Origin: Glebionis coronaria
Lineage: Eukaryota; Streptophyta; Magnoliopsida; Asterales; Asteraceae
NCBI GenBank assembly: GCA_025667525.1
Contig: CM046878.1
Coordinates: 398,308,433 to 398,372,432, forward strand
Reading direction: 5' to 3'
Length of the DNA stretch: 64,000 nt
Made by a program: the position numbers and the translations under genes. How positions within the stretch are numbered: position 1 is the stretch's first letter; each line of letters starts with the position of its first letter. A model generated the notes under the pieces. The model was not told the origin of the DNA, did no database searches, and saw only the letters and a list, made by a program, of their open reading frames with translations. Shown here one piece after another: positions 25,581 through 36,560 of this stretch.

Positions 25581-26160
25581 AACTTTAGGAGGTATTTGTT
25601 GGTGAATTACCTAGACTTTTGTCATTAAGGAAAGTTGAAATTGGTATTGATTATATTCCCGGTGCTGCACCTGTGGCGTGTGCACTGTACTTCAGCACCA
25701 TCTGAATTAAAGGAATTACCGTACAACTGAGAGAGTTGTCGGAGAAAGATTTTATTCCATCGAGCTCGTCATTATGAAGAGCTATGGTGTTATTATTTCT
25801 TATATTTATTGATTACTGTGAACTGAGTAAATTGACAATCGAAAACGATATCCATGACTCGAAATGGAAGATTTGTTTGAGCATTTACAAGGTTCTAGCT
25901 TATGTTTTAAAAATTTGATCCATGGCATGGTTATCATCAACTTCGCATCTGCGAAAAAGATTATCTATTCCAATCACTACATCCGATACTTGTAAAGTTT
26001 CACGTGATGTCGTTCGAATTGACTAATACACATGTAGCATTCATAAATTTGGTGAATCACGTGTATAGTCTGTAATTTGATAAATTCATACTTGTGATCA
26101 TTAAGAACCATCTGTTTGTTCATAAGAAAAAGAATGAGTTAATAATCATTTATAAATTGC
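25581..26160 (+). pseudogene. Reverse transcriptase relic of the chromovirus
   Basis: Frames from 25590 give EVFVGELPRLLSLRKVEIG, then IDYIPGAAPVA (25635-25675), SELKEL, DYCELSKLTIEN (about 25810-25850), GMVIINFASAKK and MSFELTNTHVAFINLVNHVY (about 26005-26065). These are the known RT blocks (IPGAAPVARAPYR, DYRELNKLTIKN, GYHQLRIREED, MPFGLTNAPAVFMDLMNRV). At the catalytic block expected to read VFIDDIL the sequence gives VIIKNHL (about 26094-26114), so both active-site aspartates are gone. Several frameshifts and stops are also present. It cannot be functional. Confidence 0.8.
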
Positions 26161-26399
26161 CCTGAATTGGCCGAACAATGAAAACATGTACCTTGAATAA
26201 TTAACATGAGATTAAAGACTTAATCCTTTATATTATTTGACCGTGTGATTAAAAGATAATGTAATCTATATTGACTCTTCAAAAATTAAGAGCCCTTTTA
26301 AGATTTTGGGTTTTTCCAAAAAGAAAGTGCAAATGTGTTTTGACAAATGTTTTAACAAAGGATTTTTAAGGGATTATTCCCTTATGCACAAATCATTTA

Positions 26400-26760
26400 A
26401 CTAAACTCCTGTTTAGGGGTAAATGTTTGTGTATACCTCAAGACAACCTAAGAGGGATTGAGGAAACCGTTAAACCATGACTTAAATTTTGAAATGACAA
26501 TTTTTGCTTTTCAACTAAGAAAATTCTGACCAAAATATAAACAAAGATTTTTTTTGAACATATACGAATCCTATTAATTATTTTCGATAAATCAACAAAA
26601 ATCGTGTTAATTAAATTTAAAATTATTTTGAATATTTTCATATAATTGGATGGACTAAGAAATTTAAAATCTTTACGTTTACGTTTCATAAAAATTGAAT
26701 ATTTAATATTTAATTAGTTGTAATAATTATCAACGCTTTAGACGTCAGATTGAGTAAAAC
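26400..26760 (+). pseudogene. RNase H relic of the chromovirus
   Basis: The plus strand reads LRKPLNHDLNFEMTIFAFQL followed by INQQKSC, resembling the chromovirus RNase H block with HDLELGAVVFAL and the following DHKSLQ/QKELN region. The catalytic aspartates are not visible and frames are broken. The stretch 26405-26423 is also a 19-base exact match to the element's PPT region (28348-28366). Confidence 0.5.
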
Positions 26761-27199
26761 AGATAAAAATAATAGTTAAGATGAAACTAAAACTTAGAAA
26801 ATATGAAGAAAGAAATTATGAGTGAATTTTGGTCATGATAATTATATCATCAGGAAAGGTGAATGTAGATATCGACACATAATATAGAAAGGATAAAGAA
26901 TCAATTAGGACATGTTCCTTAATAATGAATGTGCAAAATAAATTGCCGAACAATTTAAAGTATAGCCGATGCTTATAAAAAGGATAATATAGATAATAAA
27001 AGTGGTTCGCGGCTAATGTGAACCATTAGAATCGAGAAGCTGATAGCGTTAAATGTTTTAGAGACCACTTGTGATTGTCTAAATATGGAGGATTGTGAGA
27101 TATAGTTATGTTGGAATCTTGTAAGTATAAGTATTCTATTCTTGTCATTTCTGATTTAATGTATCAATATCAGAAGAAGTTGTACTGATGGTAAACTAT

Positions 27200-27530
27200 G
27201 AAGGCATACATCGCTTCATACATTAGTAAACGTCTAACTATTGCAAAGGTCATCATCTGAATTTGATTTGATTTGGGTCATCGTCGACAGACTGACCAAA
27301 TCTGCTAATATCATTCTCGTTAATGATAGATTCTTGATGAAGAAATTGACTCTTTTGTATTTAAAGGAGTTATGTAAACATGGTGTGCCTGTATCGATCA
27401 TCTCTATCAAGATCCTCGCTTCGCATTGAATTTCTAGAGATTTGATCAGAAGTCATTAAGAACGAATCTTGACGAGAGTATTGTGTACCACCCCAATCGA
27501 AGGGACGAGGTAAAGTAACGATACAAAATA
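27200..27530 (+). pseudogene. Integrase relic of the chromovirus
   Basis: An open stretch at 27241-27429 reads FDLIWVIVDRLTKSANIILV, then LTLLYLKELCKHGVPVSIIS. This is the signature of Ty3/gypsy integrase catalytic core (WVIVDRLTKSAHF, HGVPVSIISDRD). The expected SDRD aspartate is replaced: the frame continues IKILASH and stops. Downstream, a second phase gives TYHPQTDG-like remains near 27485-27510. It is an inactive fragment. Confidence 0.85.
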
Positions 27531-28139
27531 CTAGAAATCTTGTTTTATGTTTGAATGATTGACCTTTGGTAATGAACCATATAATCGTTTCCCTTTGGAG
27601 AGATTATCATTGATAATTATCGTGTTAGGATCGAGATCGAATCTTGTTAAGATTTATATATTAGAGCATCTTTAAGCAAGAGTTGGGATGAAGACACCCG
27701 ACATACACCCATTGTGAGTTGGACATGTCTTTTAGGTTTAAGGTTCCCTATGATGGCAAACCTAACCTTACAAAATACTCGACCCGCGAGACCTGAAATG
27801 ATTGTTGAAATTATGATCTGATTATTGACTGCCGGTAGTGGGAATGAGGTTATGTGAATAGGAAATGTAGATATTGAAGTGCCAGATGGGTAGCGAAGTT
27901 ATGCCAAAAATTTTAACCATGGAAAAATGAATTGATGATCTGAAAGATCATGGGATACAAGTCCCCGTTGTATGGGACCATTGAGATGATGTAAAAGATT
28001 GGTTTGAAAGGCATATAAGCTGGATCTACCCTAGGACTTCAAAAGCTGCGTAAATTATGATTCGTATATCTAACTTGATGAAATGTCTATCAAGTGAAAA
28101 TCTGATTGTTTCTTAGTAAAGTTTAGATCGGCGAAAAGT

Positions 28140-28320
28140 TGCATTCATCAGAAACCCGTGAACATCATAGATAGAGAAAGTAAGTCAACATTTAGCCTGA
28201 TCTTATTCCCGTAATTATGTTTGATGAAACTCGCGTATCGTAATGAATTGCACTTGTGAGAAAAGACCGAATGTGGAGGAAATACCCACATGGCTTTAAC
28301 TCTGTAAGAAGCGAGTAGTA
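28140..28320 (+). pseudogene. Chromodomain relic at the end of the chromovirus polyprotein
   Basis: The sequence encodes EPVNIIDRE near 28155-28180, and NVEEIPTWL-like remains near 28270-28300, which correspond to EPV-x-I-x-DRE and the following WEREDQM block of C-terminal chromodomains. Stops interrupt it. It supports the assignment of this element to chromoviruses. Confidence 0.55.
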
Positions 28321-28349
28321 AGGTAAGATGATCTTTGAGGACAAAGATC

Positions 28350-28367
28350 CTGTTTAGGGGTAAATGC
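28350..28367 (+). promoter_or_regulatory. Polypurine tract region of the chromovirus
   Basis: CTGTTTAGGGGTAAATGC abuts the 3' LTR start TGTGACAATCC. AGGGGTAAA is a short purine-rich primer candidate. Confidence 0.7.
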
Positions 28368-31300
28368 TGTGACAATCCGTCAATTTATGGTTGATATTTT
28401 ATTCTCAAGTATTATTTAAAAACATTATTTTAATGTTATAATATGAACTCACTTATTTTTGGGAAGAAATTTGGATTTACGTCTTGAATTAGCATCGACT
28501 ACGTCTAAACCGGAGGATTCTACGTTACGTGCTTACGTTTACATACACCGTCTTTGGTGATAGTCCGACATTTTAGAAAATAAATTTGTCCGTGAATATT
28601 ATTTTGAGATTTTAAATTTGTGTTGGTTCATAAACTCACAAATTTACGAGAAGAGATTAGGACTTACGAATTTAATTTAACGTCCTTTATGACTAAACCG
28701 GAAACCTTAGGATTACGTATTTACGTTTTCGAACTCCGTTTTTGATGAGACAATTTTTATTAGATTCGTTTTGTGCCGTTGATTCATAATTTATAAAAAC
28801 GTTTTTCGTAAAACGACCCGAGGGCACGCAAATCGAGAAAAATAGAATCGAGGAGTACACGTAAATTAGTGGAGATGAGACAAGTGGGACACTTGTCCCA
28901 CCCCCACTATAACCGGCCACAACTTGCGAACACATCAAAGATGTGTCAACACTTACACAATAAGCTAAGTCAAGTGTCTTAGCCTAGTTGCAAAGCCACT
29001 TTGCAACAAAAACCACTAGCTAAACATTCCTCCCATTTCCATACATGCAAATCAACTCAAAAACTCTCTCACTCTCTCTATGTGCCGTCCCACCATCATC
29101 ACCATACACACCATCTTGATCAAATTTAACCATAAACCTTATGTTATTCATACATAAGTTGAAGCCCTTTTCGAAGCCCTATTGATTGGTGGTGATTATA
29201 AAATCTAAGGAAGAGTTTCTATGGAGTCCTAGGGCTGGTTTTCCACAAGAGGTTCATGAAGAATGGTGGTCTTGAAGATGGTCTTGGTTTATCACAAGTT
29301 TCTCCATCAAAATCCATGTCTTGATCATAACCTACATCATCATGGTGGTATAAAGATTGTCCTCCCCATCCTTTTGTTAACTTTGATTATGTAATCATGT
29401 ATTTTCTTCTTAGATGTATATATGTATGATGATATATGATGATAAAAATATTATGTGGGGATTTGGTGTTGATAATCATGGGTAAAAAGATGAAAAACTA
29501 TATGTAAAAAGGTTAAAATCATGCTTAAAATGATGGATGTATAAAACAGTAAAGACTCATATGATAAACTGATTAAATGGCTTGAATAGATTAATATACA
29601 GTAAGCTATGAGTCTTGTACACATGTGAGAGTTGGCCATGCAATGGAATCATTAGGATGAGTGAGATATGATCAAAACAAGTTTAGAGTGCAAATCTGCA
29701 TAGGCTGTTTTGGACGATTTTTATTAAATACTTAGAAGCTTATTCAACAGTAGCCATAGAAGAGTTAAATGGAGCACATATTATGTAGTTTATGCCATAA
29801 AAATTTGAGCTTCTATATCCATATAGAACTCTATATATGGCTGTTTTGGTGAACATGAAAGTAAAAATCAGATTTTGGAAAAATTAAAGTATAATAGTAT
29901 TATATAAGCACTCAAATAAAAATAGTATAACATGTGAATTAAAACCCACTAACTCATACAATACATTTATATAAATATGTATAAGGATAAATAAATGGAC
30001 ATTTTATAAAAATGGTATTTTGATAAGTTTTATAAGTTATAAAACTATAAACATGATTTTTACGACTTTTTCGGCTATTACCGTAAAATTAACGTTTTTG
30101 CTAAATAAAACTTATACGGTTGGACCCGTCTAATGTGAACTTTATAAAACTCATATACTGATATATAAACATATATAACAAGTAAAAACTGATAAAACTC
30201 GAACTATATAACATACGGACATTAACGGGCTAAGTTAACGTTATTGGACTAATAATACAACAAAATGGGCTAAAACACTTATAAACTTATTTATTGGGCT
30301 TAACCCATTTGGGCCCAACATGTAAAGTATAAATACTGATAATACAAGTATTAATGGATTAATACAAGTTCATGAACTTATAATAGGGTTACTGGACCTA
30401 AAACACGTAAATAGGTAAAACTAGTAAACTAGTATAAAAGTTATCGACACATAACACTAAAATGAGTAAATGAGAATATGTAAACCCACTTGATCATCAT
30501 ATATATATAATCATCATATGTATACATAATTGTTATTTTTATAAAGTCATTGGACAAGAGTCTAAGACGAGTATTATTTGTCTAGGTTTCCGTGATTGAA
30601 GCACGTACCGTACATCCAAATCGCCGATAATCGCCTTCCCACATCAACGTGAGTTCATAGCCTCGCACTCTATTAAATGTTTTTATGAAATGTTTGATAA
30701 ACCCGCGAGGGAGATAACATGTTAGTTTTTATAAAATAGGACACTAGTTGTCCCGATTGTTTGTTTATTGATTTGAACCCGAATGATTGTATGACCCGAT
30801 GAATGATTAAATGACCCGATAGATGAAATGAAATGGATTATTAAAGTTAGGTTATGTCACTAAAAGTCCCGTTAGCATGAATTATGAACTACCGGGATTT
30901 GGTAGACGCTTATGCATATAATAGTACTATTTGGGGACGATCACCCCAGTTCGCGCCTTGACGGTTGATCCCTGTCGTGCCACATTGATTGGTAAGCGAA
31001 TTTATGTATGAGAAGATTTCCATAGCGTGATTATTGTGACGACACGCTAACTTAGATGGGCAAATTGAGTATCCGGTTAGCTACCCGTTGTTGTGATAGT
31101 AAGGTAACAATGTCATGCGGCTTATAATAATCCAATTAACGAAATACTGCTATACGCACCGAATTACAATATATTGCCTGACTAGCAATACGGGGTCATA
31201 TTATTGATATTATGTTTGTGTTTTGGTTTTCATAACCATAATCATATAACGGTTTTTATTTAACTTCATACAACGTTATAAAACGTATTGTATGATATTT

Positions 31301-31788
31301 TTACGACAATGGTTCGTATAATGATTTTGAAGGCGAAAGCCTATATTATGATTTTGATAAGGATTTGTATAAAATGAATTTGGCTATTTTATGGCCTATT
31401 ACAAAGATTTGTACAAAATGATTTTCGATAATAATTTTATACCGATGTTATATTAATGGTTTTATTAAACTCTATGAATTTACTCGGCGTTATCGCTGAC
31501 CTTTTCTTTTAACATGCTTTATCTCAGGTACTTGAAGGTAATTCACGGGAAGACGACAAGAATTCATGGCCCGCACTTATACAATAATTTCCATTCAAAT
31601 GCTTTGTAAAACTTTGTATGAAATACAATGACTTGGGACCTATGTAAATTTGATATTTAGGAATGGAAATGCTTTATTATTAAACGACGCGATTTTTATG
31701 CGTTGTCTATGATGTGAGTAATGTGTTATCCCGTAACACCAAATAGTCTTCCGATGTATTGATTTGTATAACTTTTAGGGGTGTTACA
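28368..31788 (+). repeat. 3' LTR of the chromovirus
   Basis: TGTGACAATCC...GGTGTTACA, 3,421 bases, the same length as the 5' LTR. Followed by TTTTT (31789-31793), the second copy of the target duplication. Confidence 0.93.
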
Positions 31789-31793
31789 TTTTT

Positions 31794-31847
31794 AGCATTT
31801 TAAGCCCGATTTGGACGATGAGACTATGTATAATTACAGTCTCATCA
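31794..31847 (-). repeat. 3' LTR of element A, part 2 (54 bases beyond the chromovirus)
   Basis: It continues the LTR text interrupted at 19547 and matches 45481-45534. It ends in TCATCA on the plus strand, i.e. the TGATGAGAC start of the minus-strand LTR. Confidence 0.92.
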
Positions 31848-31886
31848 CTCCCCCATACTAAACCATTGCCGTGTCCCCACGCAATG
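31848..31886 (-). promoter_or_regulatory. Polypurine tract and adjacent hairpin of element A
   Basis: On the minus strand the tract TAGTATGGGGGAG (31848-31860) abuts the LTR start. Just upstream (31864-31886) arms CATTGCGTG and CACGGCAATG pair around a GGGA loop, with one bulged base. The length (9-4-10), bulge place and distance to the LTR match elements B and C, while one base pair has changed on both sides. Confidence 0.85.
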
Positions 31887-32832
31887 CTAGATTAGTATCA
31901 TAGCACTTCCAAAATTCATTTTATGATGAAATTTATTGAAACGGAAATTAAAATAAACCACTACACGCGTTTTAGACATAATGTATTGTTTTCATCACGA
32001 TTAAGTGACTTTTAGGATCATAGAACAAGAACACGTGAATGCTTCGTTAGAAATAATTTCGTCGTCCTCGATTTTCACCCAATTCCATGCTAAGCGTGTA
32101 ACGAGATCATTGTTATTATAAGTTAGCAACACGATCATATCTCATGAGTGTTAATTACGAACCTAAACTCCCTTATTCCTACTTGGTATCTCTTATATTT
32201 TATTTTGTCTTAATGATCACGAGGATACATCATTGACTTATGCGTGAATAGAGATTGACTCTAAAAATAGAGTCTTAACGGTGTAACCAAAATCATCGAA
32301 TTAAAAATTCACCCTAATAGACAACGATGTCAAAAAATTAAGTCAACAAGAAGGATCGATAAACACGGTTTTATAACGGTTTTGAACATGAGACTTATTA
32401 CCAAGACTTTTATATGCCCCCTAACGGAAGGGCCTTATTATCATAGGTTTACCTCCATCTTTTATTCAACTCCGCCATGGAGCTTTTATTATGACTTTGG
32501 TCTTGCCTTGCCTTTTATTATCCGCCATCATCGGTGGTTTTATTATGGCCAAAGACGTATATCCTCACGCTAAAGCGAACTTTGGATCTTTAAAGCTTCA
32601 AAGATTAAGGCTTGATTCACTTTCAATTTGGGCATAGATTTTTCGGCCTTGTGAGCTTCAACTTTTTGCTTAATTTAGGTGAGCACTTGAAATCTTATTA
32701 TTAGGTGAAGCTTTTGATTATTCGGGTTGCCAATACTTCAAAACCGTGACGCTGGCGATACCTTAATGTTTTCCCAATTTAATTACATGGAAGCTACTAA
32801 AACAAATTAGAAACCAACAATGGTGACTAAGC
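31887..32832 (-). other. 3' untranslated region of element A (distal part)
   Basis: No coding potential. A few stretches parallel the equivalent part of B and C, for example AACGAGATCATTGTTATTATAAGTTAGCAA (32099-32128), which is also at 49081-49110. It is interrupted at 32832 by element D. Confidence 0.75.
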
Positions 32833-33350
32833 TGTTGGGAATAAATATAAGTACATTAGTTACCCCTGCTAGTTGGTCAATAGTTCCCCTGCTAGAGTAA
32901 GTTCCCCTTGCTAAATAACAAAGGCAGAGGGATTGGTTCCCCTGCTGAAGTCAAAGGCGCTGCCGCTAGAGTTGGAATAGATTATTACGCGTTTCTGTTA
33001 CTACTCCGAGATACTTTCCAAGTTTGTTAGTAGTAATCTTGTACGTGAGTCCTTGTGCTATAAAAGGACTCGTTAGGTCATCATGCAAAGTGTGTCTTTC
33101 TCTATTGTCTTTCATTTCATACTTTAAGGTTTTTGTAACCCCAATACAATTATTGGGTATTCGTATATCTTTGATATATTAAAGTTTAACGTTTGCTTTA
33201 ATTATTTGTTCTTGTGCTAAACACTACATTCCGCATCTTGTTTAGTTGCTTTGTATTGCAAAGTTTATCTAGTGTTAGATTGAATTTATTCTTTCTATCA
33301 CAACCCTTAAATAAGCTATAAAGGTTTAAGATCTAAGTTTGGGATCAACA
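32833..33350 (+). repeat. 5' LTR of element D
   Basis: TGTTGGGAATA...GGGATCAACA, 518 bases, with a TATA-like GTGCTATAAAAGG near 33055-33067 and repeated CCCCTGCTA words in U3 (32865-32955). It differs from the 3' LTR by several substitutions and small indels. Confidence 0.92.
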
Positions 33351-33352
33351 AG

Positions 33353-33369
33353 TGGTATCAGAGCCCCAC
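33353..33369 (+). other. Primer binding site of element D (initiator tRNA-Met type)
   Basis: TGGTATCAGAGCCCCAC lies two bases after the LTR end. Confidence 0.9.
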
Positions 33370-33398
33370 ATTGGAAATATTTGATTCATACAATTTTA

Positions 33399-35967
33399 CA
33401 ATGTTTGTCACCCAAAACCACTGCTTTCAATGAATTTGGTAGTAAAGTTGCCTCTGCCCTGGTTTGCTTAGCAACAGGGAGGAAGTACTGTTTTTCTCAA
33501 ATGATTTTCAAATGAATGGTTAAAAATGTTACAAGCAATTCAAAATTTTGTATGTACCCAAGTTTTACAGAACTTTTGCTGAATTGTGAACATGGTCACA
33601 TCACACACAAAAACTATTTTTTAGCAACCAAGCATACTACCAAACTGTTCACCACACTTCTTGCACCATCTCCACACTTTTCTGGCAGGGCTATTCCACT
33701 CACTTCAATCATGATGAAACAAATCAACCAGGAAGAAGCCAAGACAAAAATAGCCACAAACAAACCTTCTGATTCCCCTGCCAAGAAACTACCCCTTGCC
33801 AGTACTCTACCCCCTGTTGATCCAAAACATGAAAGAACTAAATCCAGGTTTGCCAGGTCTCCCTTTCCTGGTGAATCTTTACAAGTAGCAGAGAGGAGAG
33901 CCTCCAAAAGGTTGGAGCACACTGAGGGTTTGGCTGCCACTACTGTCTCATCCTCAAGGGGTGAGCAGGCTAGTGACACCATCAGTAAGTCCTCTCCCTC
34001 ACTCAATGATACCCAAAAAGAGGAGAAATTCCCTTCTAGGGTTGAGAGCAGCATGCAACCAATGACCATTTTGGAATTGACGAATATGTGCATGAGCTTG
34101 AAAAAGTAGAATGCACAACTTGTACAAACTGTCAAAAAGCAAGGTCTGGTTATCAATAATTTGGAAACCAGACTTTCTACACTTGAGGGGAGGAGAAAAC
34201 CCAAGATTATCATATCTACAGATGAGGATGCTTCCAAAGGCGAGGAATTTCCTAATACAGAAGAATCTACTCAGTGGTATGAATATCCTGGTGGTCAGGG
34301 TTTAGAACAAGGAAAGATAGCAAGTACTGAGAAAGGAAGTGCTGAGAAAGGAAGTGACAAGGGGAGTGCAACAAAATAGATTGCTAAAACATTGCTAACT
34401 ATGGGCAATCAAGAAGAAGCCCCTGCTTCAAAAGATTCCCATGTTGTAACAAATCCCACTGCTGTAAGTCTTTCCCCTGCTAAGCCTATCACTCAAACAT
34501 TTGTTAGGAAGAAAAGGCAACCAGCTCAGAAGGGGATCACAATTAAAGAACCTGCACCTAAAGCCAAAACAGCACCATCAGTGGATCCAAAAGACAAGGG
34601 AAAAGGAATCATAGAGGAACAGCCCAAGAAGAAAAAGTACAAGCAAAGAACTCCTGAACAACAAAGGGCTCAAGAAGAATATGATGAACAAGTTGCTCTG
34701 AGAATGCAACAAGAGGAGATTGATATGCAGGATTAGAGAATGCAAAAGATGAGGCCCAGAGAGATGATTAAGAAGATTTAAATCATGCATAGAGAATTAG
34801 ATGACAGGGTGCCTCATGTTTAAGAGTTTCTAAATCAATGGGAAAAGGAGTTGGTGAATGCTCCTTTGGAAGACAGGTATGAATTGGTTTGTCTTGTTTA
34901 CAAATATCAAACTGAATATCTGGAAAGAAGGGAAAATAATATTTAGAAACAGAAATATTTGAAGTCTGAGAAGGGGAGACTTGCACACTACAAAGCTTTG
35001 CTCAAACGACATAAGAGAGTGGAAGGATGGTGATTTCACTGACATGACTTTTGGGGATATTGAGAAGGCAGTCAGACCAGTCTTAAGAGAATTAAATGTG
35101 GAAGACTTCATGACTATCAACTCTCCTAAGGAAGCTGAGTATCTCAGGAGGCAAAATGAAGTACTACAAAAAGCTAGGGAATCTAGAAAAAGAAAGGATG
35201 AAGGATTAACATTGGAAACTACACAAGCAGATGTATCATCCCAAGTAGGTGCATCATCACAAGCAGGGGTATCACATCAAGCAGGTGAAAGTTTCCCAGC
35301 AGTTGAGAGATCTGTACTCAATGCACAAAGAGCAGCCAAAAGACTCAAGAGGATGGAAAAAGTTGGCATAGTTACTAAGGAGTCTCAACGTCCCTCAAAT
35401 GAAGAAATTGATAAACAGCTAATTGTGCAGGAAAATGATGAAGTCTCACCCAGTGAGCTTGGGAAGAAATTTGCCATAGTGGAATATGTTGTTTATGAAC
35501 ACAAGGGAAGGACTTGATGGAAGTTTACAAGAGCTGACAATACAACACAGACATTTCTAAGCCTAGATGTAATGTTTCAAATCTTGGATAGTGAGGACTT
35601 AGAAGATCTGTGGAAGATTTTGAAGAAGACCTTTGCTGTAAAACCTCCTACTATGGATGGTGTAGAAAAGGATTGGGTGATCTAGGAGTGTATGCATAGG
35701 ATGTGTGAGCATGAATTGTTTGATCCCATATTTGATGCATTGAATGGAGGAAATCTGTTGTATTGAAAGCTGTTTACCAATTCTAGGGTCTATGAGATAG
35801 TGATGGAAGGGGTAAGTATTTACTTGATCAATCATCGTTACTATCCTTTCTATCAAGAGACCTTAAAGAAATTAGCACAGGCTGACCTGATTGTAAATGC
35901 CAAAGCACCTGTTGCTTATGATCTGGTAAGGATGCTGCATAGTCAGCTTTGGCCAGGAACTTTGTAA
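33399..35967 (+). pseudogene. Copia-associated 3' accessory domain in element D, with ten nonsense codons and one frameshift
   Basis: The frame opens at LSPKTTAFNEFGSKVASALV near 33400, continues through a low-complexity, Lys/Glu/Ser-rich middle (PAKKLPLAS, a likely coiled coil NLETRLSTLEGR near 34161, QRAQEEYDEQVALRMQQEEI near 34660), and after a frame shift near 35000 reads TFGDIEKAVRPVLRELNVED. The C-terminal block is WKFTRADNTTQTFLSLDVMF and EDLEDLWKILKKTF, ending at the TAA at 35965. The same block order is seen at 5601-6990. I know such sequence only as a long extension after RNase H in Asteraceae copia polyproteins; its role is unknown. In-frame stops lie at 33513, 34107, 34377, 34734, 34779, 34821, 34944, 35515, 35683 and 35764. 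Confidence 0.75.
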
Positions 35968-36035
35968 GCACCCTCATCAGCTAGTATTTATTCAGAAACT
36001 TGTGTTTAGGAGAAAGCACAAGTTTAGCGGAGGAT

Positions 36036-36560
36036 TGTTGGGAATAAAATATAAGTACATTAGTTACCCTTGCTAGTTGGTCAATATTTCCCCTGCTAGA
36101 GTAAGTTCCCCCCTGCTAAATAACAAAGGCAGGGGGTTTGGTTCCCCTGTTGAAGTCAAAGGCGCTGCCGCTAGAGATAAACTTGGAATAGATTATTACG
36201 CGTTTCTGTTATTACTCCGAGATACTTTCCAAGTTTGTTAGTAGTAATCTTGTACGTGAGTCCTTGTGCTATAAAAGGACTCATTGGGTCATCATGCAAA
36301 GTGTGTCTTTCTCTATTGTCTTTCATTTCATACTTTAAGGTTTTTGTAACCCTAATACCATTATTAGGTATTCGAATATCTTTGATATATTAAAGTTCAA
36401 CGTTTGTTTAATCATCTGTTCTTGTGCTAAACACTATATTCCACATCTTGTTTAGTTACTTTGTATTGCAAAGTTTCTCTAGTGTTAGATTGAATTTATT
36501 CTTTCTATCACAACCCTTAAACAAGCTATAAAGGTTTAAGATCTGAGTTTGGGATCAACA
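36036..36560 (+). repeat. 3' LTR of element D
   Basis: TGTTGGGAATA...GGGATCAACA, 525 bases, preceded by the purine-rich AGCGGAGGAT that would prime plus-strand synthesis. Followed by TAAAC. Confidence 0.92.

Larger units (their letters stand above)
19548..31788 (+). mobile_element. Degenerate Ty3/gypsy chromovirus with 3.4-kb LTRs, inserted in the 3' LTR of element A
   Basis: Two LTRs of 3,421 bases each, a TGGTACCAGAGC PBS at 22972, a purine tract before 28368 and a TTTTT duplication define it. The 5.4-kb internal region is the right size for a Tekay-like chromovirus. Relics of protease/RT, RNase H, integrase and chromodomain occur in the normal order, all with many stops, frameshifts and missing catalytic residues. 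The LTRs differ by only about 2% in stretches compared by eye, far less than the decay in pol. Confidence 0.92.
32833..36560 (+). mobile_element. Element D: non-autonomous copia-type element carrying only a 3' accessory domain
   Basis: It has LTRs of 518 and 525 bases (TGTTGGGAATA...GGGATCAACA), a TGGTATCAGAGCCCCAC PBS at 33353, a purine tract before 36036, and a near-perfect 5-base duplication (TAAGC at 32828-32832, TAAAC at 36561-36565). The internal 2.7 kb contains no gag, protease, integrase or reverse transcriptase; it starts almost at once with a copia 3' accessory domain. It sits in the 3' untranslated region of element A. Confidence 0.9.

Noticed and set aside
33614..34237. 207-codon minus-strand open frame in element D
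   Set aside because: It lies antisense to the accessory domain, whose plus-strand frame has family-like words; the minus frame has none.
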